Shown here piece after piece: positions 42,663 to 49,797 of a stretch of DNA of 64,000 nucleotides. The position numbers and the translations under genes are program-made. The stretch is from assembly GCF_003309065.1 (NCBI RefSeq), contig NZ_POAF01000005.1, positions 248,001-312,000 of the forward strand, given 5' to 3'. The notes under the pieces were generated by a model. The model was given only the letters and a program-made list of their open reading frames with translations, was not told where the DNA came from and made no database searches. Origin of the DNA: Glutamicibacter soli. GTDB taxonomy: Bacteria; Actinomycetota; Actinomycetes; Actinomycetales; Micrococcaceae. The stretch's first letter is position 1; each line of letters starts with the position of its first letter.

Positions 42663-43403
42663 CTACTGCACCTGGGTCATCGCGGTGTCCAGGATGCTGG
42701 TGGCCACCTGGTTGAAGGTCTTGTCCTCCAGCGGCTGGGAGGAGACGAAGGAGACCATGCCGGCGTAGTTCCCGGTGGCGGAGATCAGCACCAGCGAATC
42801 CTGCGGGTACTTCCCGTTGCGCGTGTAGTACAGCGCCGAATCCACCGAGTCCACCTTCGGGTCGGAGAACTTCAGGGTCTCGGAGTAGTCAAGCCCGTTG
42901 ATCTTCACGCTCCGGCAGTCAGCCAGGATGGCCGACACGTTCGCGAAGTGCTCCTTGAGCTCCTGGCGGTCCTGGTCGTTCTCCAGCTTGGCGACCTCGA
43001 TGGAACCGGTGATGTTCTGCGACTCGTTGGTGAAGTCGGTGCGGGCCGCCTCGGTGCCCAGCTGCACCGGGGACCAGTTCAAGTCGTCGACCGGGGCCGC
43101 GCAGCTGCCCGGCAGCACCACGATGTCCTTGAGCGTATCGGTCGGCTTTTCGGCCAGCGCCTTGAGGTCCTCGCCCTGGATCTTCGCGGAGTTCGGGAAG
43201 CCCAGCTTGGCGGCGATCACGGCGCCTGCGGTGGCGGCGACCTCGGCGGTGCTCAGGTCCGGCACCTCCGGGGTCTGGGTGGCCGACTCCCCCGAGGCGA
43301 TCTTGTGCGTCTGGTCCTGCGGCATCTCGGCCGGTTCGGCCGCGCAGGCGCTGAGGGTGAGCAGCAGGCCCGCTGCCATCAGTGCGGTGAACTTCTTAGC
43401 CAC
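42663..43403 (-). CDS. Lipoprotein in the copper/oxidase gene group
   Basis: A 246-residue exported lipoprotein. The signal KKFTALMAAGLLLTLSAC ends in a lipobox Cys. The mature part has one Cys pair, LPGSCAAP and AILADCRS, that may form a disulfide. The sequence matches no family I can name. The GTG start follows AAGGAAACCC and lies inside the last codons of the CopD-CtaG gene, overlapping it by 8 bp, so the two are co-translated. By context it may assist copper or oxidase assembly, but this is inference. Confidence 0.65.
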   Translation of the reverse strand: MAKKFTALMAAGLLLTLSACAAEPAEMPQDQTHKIASGESATQTPEVPDLSTAEVAATAGAVIAAKLGFPNSAKIQGEDLKALAEKPTDTLKDIVVLPGSCAAPVDDLNWSPVQLGTEAARTDFTNESQNITGSIEVAKLENDQDRQELKEHFANVSAILADCRSVKINGLDYSETLKFSDPKVDSVDSALYYTRNGKYPQDSLVLISATGNYAGMVSFVSSQPLEDKTFNQVATSILDTAMTQVQ

Positions 43404-45480
43404 GGGTTTCCTTCTCATCGATCTTCTTGTAGCGCTCGAACATCTGGTTGTAGGCTTCCAGCTCGGCATCGCCGTCGCGGTCGGCCTTGCGGTCGTAGCG
43501 TTTGGTGTCCTTGTTGTCCTGGCGCAGCCAGGAGACCGCGACCATGATGGCAAGCACCAGGGTCGGGACCTCGCCGATCGCCCACATGTAACCGGCGCCC
43601 AGCTCCTGGTCGGCGATGGCGCTGCCGCCCCAGGTGCGGCCCATGTTGCCGAAGTAGTCCGGGGCCAGCAACTGGGTGGTGCTCATCAGCGCGACGCCCA
43701 CGAAGGCGTGGAAGGCGACGGTGGCCAGCAGCGCCACCAAGCGGATCGGGTACGGGTAGCGCTTCGGGACCGGGTCCGCATCGATCAGCGAGAGCGCGAA
43801 CAGGTAGCCGGTGAGCAGGAAGTGCAGGTTCATCAGCTCGTGGCCTGCGTGGTAGACCATGGCAGGTTCCAGCACCGGGGAGAAGTAGAAGATCACGATC
43901 GACCCGGCGAAGTTCACCGCAGCGAAGATCGGGTGGGTGATCACCTTCGAGTAGCGCGAGTGGATGACGTAGTTGATCCATTCGCGCGGCCCGCGGGTGC
44001 CGTCGGTGCGCGGGGTGAGCGCCTGCAGCAGCAGCGTCACCGGCATGCCCAGCACCAGGAAGATCGGCACGATCATGGTCAGCGACATGTGGTCGATCAT
44101 GTGCGTGGAGAACTGCACCTTGCCGTAGACCGCGACGGCGCCGCTGGTCACGTAGAACAGCGCGGCCAGGCCGACGATCCAGCTGGCCAGGCGCAGGATG
44201 CTCGGCTTGTCGCCGCGGCGGCGCAGCGTGATGAACGCCCAGAGGTAGAAGGCCAGGCCGAACAGGCACACCGCCACCCAGATCCAGTCCATGCGCCAGA
44301 CGGTGAACCAGCTGGACATGGTCGGCGCCTCGGGCAGGTCGTACCCGGTCAGCAGCCGCGCCGGGGACACCACCGGTGGGGCCTCGTCGCTGGTCGGCGG
44401 CGCGGTGCGGGCCAGCACGGTGGCCAGTGACATCACCGCGGCCATGATGGCGACCTCTGCGGCGATCACGCTCCAGGCGGCCTTCAGGACGCTGTAGTCG
44501 CCCGCCAGCAGCTTCGGGATCACCCGGCTGCGGTGCATCAGGCCCAGCGCGCCGAGCATCAGCGTGAGCAGCGCCTTGCCCATCAGCAGGAAGCCGTAGG
44601 TGGAAAACAGCTGGCCGACCTCGGTCACACGGATGACCGCGGAGGCCACGCCGGAGCCGATCATCAGGAAGATCGCGCCGGTGGCGACCGCAGAGAAGCG
44701 CTTGAGCACCACGCCAGCCAGCAGCTGGCCGCGCTGCCGGCCCGGGGCTTCGCCGCCCATGGCAGGGGCAAGCAGGCCGAGCATCATGATGCCGCCGAAC
44801 CACAGGACCACGGCCAGCAGGTGCAGGCCGATGGAGTTCACCGCGGCGAAGTGGTCGTCGCCCCCGGAGGCGTGGCCGATGAACGCCAGCGGGATGATGC
44901 CGGACATCGAGAAGACCGCGGCGAGCCCCACCCCGGTCTTGGAGCGCACTGCCAGCGCCAGCGAGGTGGTGATCGCGGAAATCACGACCATCCACGCCCA
45001 GGCGCGGCCGGTGGTGATGCCCATGATGTAGTCCAGCATCGCCACGGAGTACTCCGGGCGCAGGTTGATCGGGATGCCGGCCAGGTCCCAGAAGGTCAGC
45101 ATCAGCACCCCGGCGGCGGACAGCGTCCACACCACGCCGGCGCCCGCGGCGATGTTCATGCAGCGGGTGAAGGCCGGGTGGTCGTGGGTCTGGTCCTCGG
45201 CCTCGCCGGCGGCCGCGCGCTTGGTCTTCACCGCGCGCGGCACAATGGCCGCCGCGAAGACCAGCGCCGCCACGGCCAGCGCCATGGAGGTGTGGTGGAT
45301 GGCTCGGGTGGCGGGCAGCGCCCAACGCACGAACGGCCCGGGGTCTCCCAGCAGGCTCGGCGCGGCGATTCCGGCGAGGAGCACCGCCACCACGAAGGTG
45401 AGTGCCATCGCCAGGATCCCCGGCAGGATGAAGCGGGTGACTTTTGGCGCGCTCTCGCGCTGTGCAGTATCTATGGCCAT
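43396..45480 (-). CDS. CopD-CtaG fusion, copper transport and cytochrome oxidase assembly protein
   Basis: A 694-residue multi-pass membrane protein with about 15 hydrophobic segments. The first half resembles the CopD copper import domain: SGGDDHFAAVNSIGLHLLAVVLWFGGIMMLGLL (about 200-235) carries the conserved His residues. The second half is a caa3-type CtaG assembly domain, with KVQFSTHMIDHMSLTMIVPIFLVLGMPVTLLLQAL (about 430-465) and YHAGHELMNLHFLLTGYLFALSLIDADPVPKRYPYPIR. Together they suggest copper handling for cytochrome c oxidase maturation. It starts with ATG after GGAAAGGTT. The downstream lipoprotein gene overlaps. Confidence 0.9.
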   Translation of the reverse strand: MAIDTAQRESAPKVTRFILPGILAMALTFVVAVLLAGIAAPSLLGDPGPFVRWALPATRAIHHTSMALAVAALVFAAAIVPRAVKTKRAAAGEAEDQTHDHPAFTRCMNIAAGAGVVWTLSAAGVLMLTFWDLAGIPINLRPEYSVAMLDYIMGITTGRAWAWMVVISAITTSLALAVRSKTGVGLAAVFSMSGIIPLAFIGHASGGDDHFAAVNSIGLHLLAVVLWFGGIMMLGLLAPAMGGEAPGRQRGQLLAGVVLKRFSAVATGAIFLMIGSGVASAVIRVTEVGQLFSTYGFLLMGKALLTLMLGALGLMHRSRVIPKLLAGDYSVLKAAWSVIAAEVAIMAAVMSLATVLARTAPPTSDEAPPVVSPARLLTGYDLPEAPTMSSWFTVWRMDWIWVAVCLFGLAFYLWAFITLRRRGDKPSILRLASWIVGLAALFYVTSGAVAVYGKVQFSTHMIDHMSLTMIVPIFLVLGMPVTLLLQALTPRTDGTRGPREWINYVIHSRYSKVITHPIFAAVNFAGSIVIFYFSPVLEPAMVYHAGHELMNLHFLLTGYLFALSLIDADPVPKRYPYPIRLVALLATVAFHAFVGVALMSTTQLLAPDYFGNMGRTWGGSAIADQELGAGYMWAIGEVPTLVLAIMVAVSWLRQDNKDTKRYDRKADRDGDAELEAYNQMFERYKKIDEKETRG

Positions 45481-45536
45481 AACCTTTCCATCATCTCACT
45501 TGCCCGCGCCGGAGCGGAGGCCGCTGGGCGGTTTTC

Positions 45537-45573
45537 TGCCGGTCGGCGGTGCATCTCACACCGCCGGCCGGCA
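45537..45573 (-). terminator. Hairpin between the DyP peroxidase and CopD-CtaG genes
   Basis: TGCCGG-T-CGGCGGTG pairs with CAC-A-CCGCCG-G-CCGGCA, directly after the DyP stop codon. There is no T run, so partial termination or RNA stabilisation is more likely than full termination. Confidence 0.5.
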
Positions 45574-45578
45574 GCGGC

Positions 45579-46745
45579 CTAGCCCAGCAGCTGCTGGCCC
45601 AGGTACATGCCCGGTTCGATGCCCGGCAGGATCGCGTACAGCGCCGATCCTCTCGGGGTCAGCCAGGTGTTCAGCAAGTCCGCCTCGGCCAGCCGACGCT
45701 GCAGCGGGATGAAGCTGGTCGCCGGATCACGCTGGTAGCTGGCGAACAGCAGCCCGGAGGCCTCGACGTCGACGAAGTTATAGCCGCGGCGGTGGATCGC
45801 CTCCTGCGCGCTGCGCGGCATCGCGAGCGCCACGTGGGAGTTCGCACCGATCACCGGCAGCCCCACCTCGTTCACGGCATCCAGGTCCACCGGATCCTCC
45901 GGCACGCTGCCGGTCAACGGCGAGCCGTCGGACTGCCGGCGCCCCAGCGCGAAGTCGCGCCCCGAGGTGGCGACCTCGTCCCAGCCTTCCAGGTCCATCT
46001 CGAACCGGCGCAGCGCCAGCGTGGTGCCATTGGCGATCCAGCTGGGCTGATCCGGCGTGCCGAACACTGCCAGCTCGCGGGTCTCCCCCTGGGGGTTGTT
46101 GACCCCGTCGACCTGTCCGAACAGGTTGCGGAAGGTGTCGCCGGAGCCGCGCTGGTGCATGAATCCGCGCTGGATGAACTGCTTGTCCGCCAGCCCGCGC
46201 AGGTTCTTGGACACCGCGCGCACCGCGTGGGCCAGCACCGTGGGGTCCTGGCCGCAGAACTGGATGAGAAGATCGCTCTGCCCGTACCGCTTGTGCAGCT
46301 TGTCCCCCGCGAAGCCCGGCAGCGTGCCGACCTTTGCGCCGCCCATGACATCCAGCAGGCTCTGGCCGACCCCGACCGTGAGGGTCAGGTCGCTGGGGCC
46401 GGCTGCCATTTCGGCCTCGGTGTCAGCCAGCACTCCGCGCCCGGCGGTCAGCCGCTGCGCGTCGTCGGTGATCATCTTCAGCAGCGAGCGCAGCTGGTCC
46501 TTCTTGCCGCCGTCTCGCCAGTTGAGGTTCCAGCCGACGAAGACCGCGTGGGCCTGCGGCGCATCCAGGATCCCGGACTGGTACTTCCCGTGGAACGGGA
46601 GGTACTGCGGGCCCTGCTGCGCGGGCGCCGCGGCAGTGGCTGGCCCGGCCACGGCCTGCGAGGTGCCGAAGCCGGCGAGCACGCCGCCCAGCGCCGCGGC
46701 CGCCGAGGTGCCCAGCAGCATCCGGCGGGTTGGTGCATTAGCCAT
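45579..46745 (-). CDS. Tat-exported DyP-type peroxidase
   Basis: A 388-residue heme peroxidase of the EfeB/DyP family, exported folded: twin-arginine TRRMLLGTSAAAALGGVLAGFG at about 6-27. The hallmark GxxDG occurs as GQVDGVNNP near 212, with Asp as the acid-base residue. The heme-ligand His lies in GANSHVALAMPRS near 300. It oxidises dyes, aromatics or porphyrins with H2O2; relatives extract iron from heme. The ATG overlaps the end of the PCuAC gene by 8 bp, so the two are translationally coupled. A link between copper delivery and peroxidase is inferred from that overlap. Confidence 0.9.
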   Translation of the reverse strand: MANAPTRRMLLGTSAAAALGGVLAGFGTSQAVAGPATAAAPAQQGPQYLPFHGKYQSGILDAPQAHAVFVGWNLNWRDGGKKDQLRSLLKMITDDAQRLTAGRGVLADTEAEMAAGPSDLTLTVGVGQSLLDVMGGAKVGTLPGFAGDKLHKRYGQSDLLIQFCGQDPTVLAHAVRAVSKNLRGLADKQFIQRGFMHQRGSGDTFRNLFGQVDGVNNPQGETRELAVFGTPDQPSWIANGTTLALRRFEMDLEGWDEVATSGRDFALGRRQSDGSPLTGSVPEDPVDLDAVNEVGLPVIGANSHVALAMPRSAQEAIHRRGYNFVDVEASGLLFASYQRDPATSFIPLQRRLAEADLLNTWLTPRGSALYAILPGIEPGMYLGQQLLG

Positions 46746-47307
46746 CGTGGTTCATCGATTCATGATCCATGGAGCCGTGGTCCATGCCGCCGTGATTCTC
46801 GTAGCTCTCCTTGGCGCCGGTGAAGTTGCGGACTTCGAACGGCACCTCGGTGCTCGATCCGTCGCTGAAGCTCAGGGTCAGCGACGCGGTTTCCGAGGCG
46901 ACCAGCGGGGCCTTCAAGTCCATGTACATCAGGTGGGTTCCGCCGGGCTCAAGGACTGCGTCCTTGCCGGCCTCGATCTTCAGCGCGCCGTCCAGCTGCG
47001 ACATCTTCGCGTCGGTGCCGGTACCGGTGGTTTCGTGGATCTGGATGACGTTGCCTGCCTGATCCTCGACCTTGGCCAGTTCGATGTCGGTGCTGCCGGC
47101 GTTGTGCAGCACGCCGAAGGCGGCGGTCATGCCCGTCTGGGCTGCCTTGGCCCAGGTTTCGCTGGCCTGCAGGGAAGATGCCTGGGTGGCCGGGCTTTCG
47201 GAAGCCGCCGCCCCGGTGGCGTTCGCGCCGTCCTGGGCGCAGCCGGTGAGCAGCAGTCCCAGTCCGAGCAGGGCGGCGGTGGTCTTCAGGGTGTTCTTGG
47301 TGTTCAT
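46738..47307 (-). CDS. PCuAC-type copper chaperone lipoprotein with His/Met tail
   Basis: A 189-residue lipoprotein. The signal ends in LLLTGC and a Ser/Ala linker follows. The mature domain has the copper-binding residues IHET (His), M ten residues on, and THLMYMDL, matching the H-x10-M-x21-22-H-x-M pattern of DUF461/PCuAC. A C-terminal tail (GGMDHGSMDHESMNHDG) is rich in His, Met and Asp and may bind more copper. PCuAC proteins deliver Cu(I) to the oxidase CuA/CuB sites. The ATG at 47307 follows GAGAAACCC. The start in the longer frame is rejected. Confidence 0.88.
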   Translation of the reverse strand: MNTKNTLKTTAALLGLGLLLTGCAQDGANATGAAASESPATQASSLQASETWAKAAQTGMTAAFGVLHNAGSTDIELAKVEDQAGNVIQIHETTGTGTDAKMSQLDGALKIEAGKDAVLEPGGTHLMYMDLKAPLVASETASLTLSFSDGSSTEVPFEVRNFTGAKESYENHGGMDHGSMDHESMNHDG

Positions 47308-47331
47308 GGGTTTCTCAAGCTTTCGGTGTGC

Positions 47332-47387
47332 AACCGGCGGCACGATTTTCCGGCGTGCGCAATCACGGCACGTCGGGCGCGCCGGTT
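47332..47387 (-). other. Branched hairpin between the CopC and PCuAC genes
   Basis: AACCGGCG (47332-47339) pairs with CGCCGGTT (47380-47387), enclosing an inner GCACG/CGTGC stem. It could attenuate or stabilise the transcript in the only sizeable gap of this group. It has no terminator T run. Confidence 0.4.
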
Positions 47388-47401
47388 AGGAATGGGGAAG
47401 A

Positions 47402-47986
47402 TTATTTGGTGTTGCGCATGAACTTGACCAGTACGGCGATGACGCCGCCCAGCACCACGACGCCAGCAATGATCCAGACGACCGGGTTCATCCCGGCGCC
47501 CAGGTCCTGCACCGGCTGGACCGGCTGTACGGTGGGCTGATCCGCGCTCGGCGACGCTGGAGCGCTTTCCGAAACGGTTGCGCTCGGCACGGCAGAGGCA
47601 GGTGCGTCGACGGTGAAGTTGATGGAGTCCTCCACCGGGTGCCCATCGGAGGAGATCACCCGCACGGCCAGGGTGTATTCGCCGGAGGCAAGCTCGGCGT
47701 CCGGCACCACGGTGACGGTGGTGCCCTTGGTGCTGGCGGTGGTCGCGACCTTCTTGCCCGCTTGGCTCAAGGCGACGACGGTCGAGTCGGTGCCCGAGAG
47801 CTGCTGCAGTTCCGCGGAGAAGGTCATCGTGATCTCCTTCGGCGAGCTCTTCACGCTAGCGCCGTTCTCCGGGCTGGAGCCGGTGAGGAAGTCGTGGGCG
47901 TTGGCCGCCCCGACGGTTCCCAAGGCCGCCAGCAGTGCGACCGCCGCGCCGGCGATCAGTCGGGAGATGTTGTTACGCAGTTTCAC
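47402..47986 (-). CDS. CopC-domain copper resistance protein, membrane anchored
   Basis: A 194-residue exported protein. The signal ends ...GTVGAANA, after which the first mature residue is the copper-ligand His in AHDFLTGSSPENGASVKSSPKEITMTFS. A second His lies in SSDGHPVEDSINF near 118. A Ser/Pro-rich linker precedes a C-terminal membrane helix (NPVVWIIAGVVVLGGVIAVLVKFM). CopC proteins bind Cu(II) outside the membrane and hand it to CopD. The GTG start follows GGAAGGACCACT; the ORF is open much further but is non-coding there. Confidence 0.9.
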   Translation of the reverse strand: MKLRNNISRLIAGAAVALLAALGTVGAANAHDFLTGSSPENGASVKSSPKEITMTFSAELQQLSGTDSTVVALSQAGKKVATTASTKGTTVTVVPDAELASGEYTLAVRVISSDGHPVEDSINFTVDAPASAVPSATVSESAPASPSADQPTVQPVQPVQDLGAGMNPVVWIIAGVVVLGGVIAVLVKFMRNTK

Positions 47987-48036
47987 AGTGGTCCTTCCAG
48001 GTCCCCGGGGTCCGGGGGAGTACGTATTGATGGGGT

Positions 48037-48645
48037 TCAGGCGCTCAATACGAAGGAAGGCGGTCCGCGCCGTTCGGGCAACCTGCCCAGCTGCGCAAGC
48101 TTGAGTTGGAAACGCAGCGGGTAGTAGCCGGGAATCGGGCGCAGTTCCGGGACCGGAATGCGGATCAAGGACAGGAGCAGTCGGGCAGATCCCAGGGTAA
48201 GCACCCCGCGCAGCGGAACGAGCAACCGCTCGGCGCCGTTCAGCACGAGGATGCTGGTTGCGGCGGCCAGCACGTGGGCGTAGAGCATCGATTCGCTCTG
48301 CACCTGGGCGTATTGTTCGACGATCTGGCCCGAGAGATCCACGGGACCGTGATGGGCCGCGTGTTCCATTGCGGCCAGCGGCCCGGTCTCGCCATGGCTC
48401 ATCACCGACAGCGACAAGTGGAACAGCCCTTGGCTGAGCATAACCACCAGGCTGGTGGCCCACAGCGAGAATTTGCGTCCCAGCATGGCCATGGCGATCA
48501 CGGCCGAGACGCAGGTGATCAGCAGCATTACCATCAGCGACATCTTGGTCGGTGCCTGGTGCGCGTGGGCGGCGAACGCGGTCCAGGTGCACACTGAAGC
48601 CGCGAGCCAACCGCGCACAACGCGGATCGCTGGGTTCTTGGGCAC
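48037..48645 (-). CDS. Histidine-rich membrane protein of the copper group, unknown family
   Basis: A 202-residue protein with about four hydrophobic segments: WLAASVCTWTAFAAHA, SLMVMLLITCVSAVIAMAML, SLWATSLVVMLSQGLFHLSLSVM and YAHVLAAATSILVLNGAERLLV. The loop SHGETGPLAAMEHAAHHGPVDL between segments is rich in His and Met and could bind metal. I do not recognise the family. The GTG at 48645 is the first possible start downstream of the promoter at 48686-48714; the frame's earlier Met codons lie inside the HU terminator. First gene of the group. Confidence 0.6.
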   Translation of the reverse strand: MPKNPAIRVVRGWLAASVCTWTAFAAHAHQAPTKMSLMVMLLITCVSAVIAMAMLGRKFSLWATSLVVMLSQGLFHLSLSVMSHGETGPLAAMEHAAHHGPVDLSGQIVEQYAQVQSESMLYAHVLAAATSILVLNGAERLLVPLRGVLTLGSARLLLSLIRIPVPELRPIPGYYPLRFQLKLAQLGRLPERRGPPSFVLSA

Positions 48646-48685
48646 GTGGTTCAGCCGTTCGTCGACGGGTAGGTGATCACCGCTG

Positions 48686-48714
48686 ATTCTACGCGAAGTA
48701 GAAGATTGCCTCAA
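48686..48714 (-). promoter_or_regulatory. Promoter of the copper group with an overlapping inverted repeat
   Basis: On the minus strand TTGAGG (48709-48714), a 17-bp spacer and TAGAAT (48686-48691). The perfect inverted repeat TTCTAC-N5-GTAGAA (48687-48703) covers the -10 and part of the spacer, as an operator would. CTAC/GTAG half-sites recall BlaI/CopY-type repressors, but the regulator is unknown. Confidence 0.6.
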
Positions 48715-48730
48715 AGTCCGGGGCATGCCA

Positions 48731-48768
48731 AAGGCCCGGGTCCGCGACATCGCGTGGAACCGGGCCTT
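48731..48768 (-). terminator. Terminator of HU copy 1
   Basis: AAGGCCCGG pairs with CCGGGCCTT, continued by TCCGCG/CGCGTGGA-type pairing with one mismatch. It lies about 20 bp past the HU stop and upstream of the copper promoter. Confidence 0.7.
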
Positions 48769-48786
48769 CAGGAAAGCTTGCGGTGC

Positions 48787-49071
48787 TTACTTCTTGGCGA
48801 CAGCGGCCTTCAGCTTCGAACCAGCGGTCAGCTTCACCGAGTGGCCGGCAGGAATCTCGATGGCTTCGCCGGTCTGCGGGTTGCGGCCGGTGCGAGCTGC
48901 ACGGTCGGTGCGCTCCACTGCCAGCCAGCCTGGGATCGAAACCTTCTCGCCCTGCGAGATCTGCTCAACGAAAACGTCGAAAACAGCATCCAGAACACCG
49001 TTGACGGCAACCTGGGAGTTTTCGGTCTTCGCTGCAACAGCGGCAACAAGTTCGCTACGGTTCATAGCCAA
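48787..49071 (-). CDS. hup: HU-family DNA-binding protein, copy 1
   Basis: A 94-residue nucleoid protein that binds and bends DNA as a dimer. The sequence is complete: NRSELVAAVA at the start, GWLAVERTDRAARTGRNPQTGEAIEIPAG (the beta-arm region, about 48-76) and KLTAGSKLKAAVAKK at the end. It lacks the long Lys-rich tail of mycobacterial HupB. The start is a TTG, because GGAGG lies 7 bases upstream of it but 13 from the next ATG, and the resulting N-terminus fits the family. Its protein is identical to copy 2. The stop is TAA here, TAG in copy 2. Confidence 0.95.
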   Translation of the reverse strand: MAMNRSELVAAVAAKTENSQVAVNGVLDAVFDVFVEQISQGEKVSIPGWLAVERTDRAARTGRNPQTGEAIEIPAGHSVKLTAGSKLKAAVAKK

Positions 49072-49146
49072 TGTATGTCCTCCTGGACTAGTGGTCCAAG
49101 GCCCGGTTCAGACCTCGAACGCCGCGCGGTCGCACGGACTTATCAG
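48788..49146. repeat. Direct repeat, copy 1 (HU gene and upstream region)
   Basis: These 359 bp are identical, base for base by eye, to 49345-49703. The repeat covers the HU coding region except its last stop base, the ribosome-binding site and about 75 bp upstream. Identity fades after TATCAG. Confidence 0.95.
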
Positions 49147-49281
49147 TCAAGAACATACCAAACCTGAGGGAGAGAAACGCCCGAAAACAGCGTATTCTCC
49201 GGGATTTTTTCAGCTATTGCCCATTTTTTGGGCCCAAAGGCGGCAATTCTTGACCCGAACGGCGTTAAAACGCTTAACGAA

Positions 49282-49324
49282 GCCGCCCGCCGGGCCGAAG
49301 CGGAGCTTCGTTCCGGCGGGCGGC
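49282..49324 (-). terminator. Terminator of HU copy 2
   Basis: GCCGCCCGCCGG pairs perfectly with CCGGCGGGCGGC around an inner GAAGC/GCTTC stem. It lies 20 bp past the copy-2 stop, between the two HU genes. Confidence 0.75.
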
Positions 49325-49343
49325 TGCGGGAAGGATCGGGGTA

Positions 49344-49628
49344 CTACTTCTTGGCGACAGCGGCCTTCAGCTTCGAACCAGCGGTCAGCTTCACCGAGTG
49401 GCCGGCAGGAATCTCGATGGCTTCGCCGGTCTGCGGGTTGCGGCCGGTGCGAGCTGCACGGTCGGTGCGCTCCACTGCCAGCCAGCCTGGGATCGAAACC
49501 TTCTCGCCCTGCGAGATCTGCTCAACGAAAACGTCGAAAACAGCATCCAGAACACCGTTGACGGCAACCTGGGAGTTTTCGGTCTTCGCTGCAACAGCGG
49601 CAACAAGTTCGCTACGGTTCATAGCCAA
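49344..49628 (-). CDS. hup: HU-family DNA-binding protein, copy 2
   Basis: A second 94-residue HU gene, identical in protein and in DNA to copy 1 over the whole coding region apart from the stop codon (TAG). The ribosome-binding site and TTG start are shared. Upstream of 49703 the sequence differs from copy 1, so the two copies may be expressed differently. Separate terminators follow each copy. Whether both are needed for HU dosage, or one is a recent duplicate, is not clear from sequence. Confidence 0.95.
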   Translation of the reverse strand: MAMNRSELVAAVAAKTENSQVAVNGVLDAVFDVFVEQISQGEKVSIPGWLAVERTDRAARTGRNPQTGEAIEIPAGHSVKLTAGSKLKAAVAKK

Positions 49629-49703
49629 TGTATGTCCTCCTGGACTAGTGGTCCAAGGCCCGGTTCAGACCTCGAACGCCGCGCGGTCGCACGGACTTAT
49701 CAG
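49345..49703. repeat. Direct repeat, copy 2 (HU gene and upstream region)
   Basis: Second copy of the 359-bp repeat, offset by 557 bp from 48788-49146. The 198 bp between the copies contain the copy-2 terminator and no gene. Confidence 0.95.
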
Positions 49704-49797
49704 AGATGAACTTACCAGCAATAACCGTCAATTCCTGCATCAATCCGCGGATTGCATGGAGTTTCTCCTGCCATTCGAGGTGTGAAAGTTCACGAAA

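Noticed and set aside
48646-48750. N-terminal extension of the His-rich membrane protein to 48750
   Set aside because: The extension lies within the HU terminator and the promoter, so it is not transcribed with the gene.
49285-49344. HU duplication as an assembly error
   Set aside because: Different stop codons, different terminators and different upstream flanks in the two copies argue for two real genes, though only long reads settle it.
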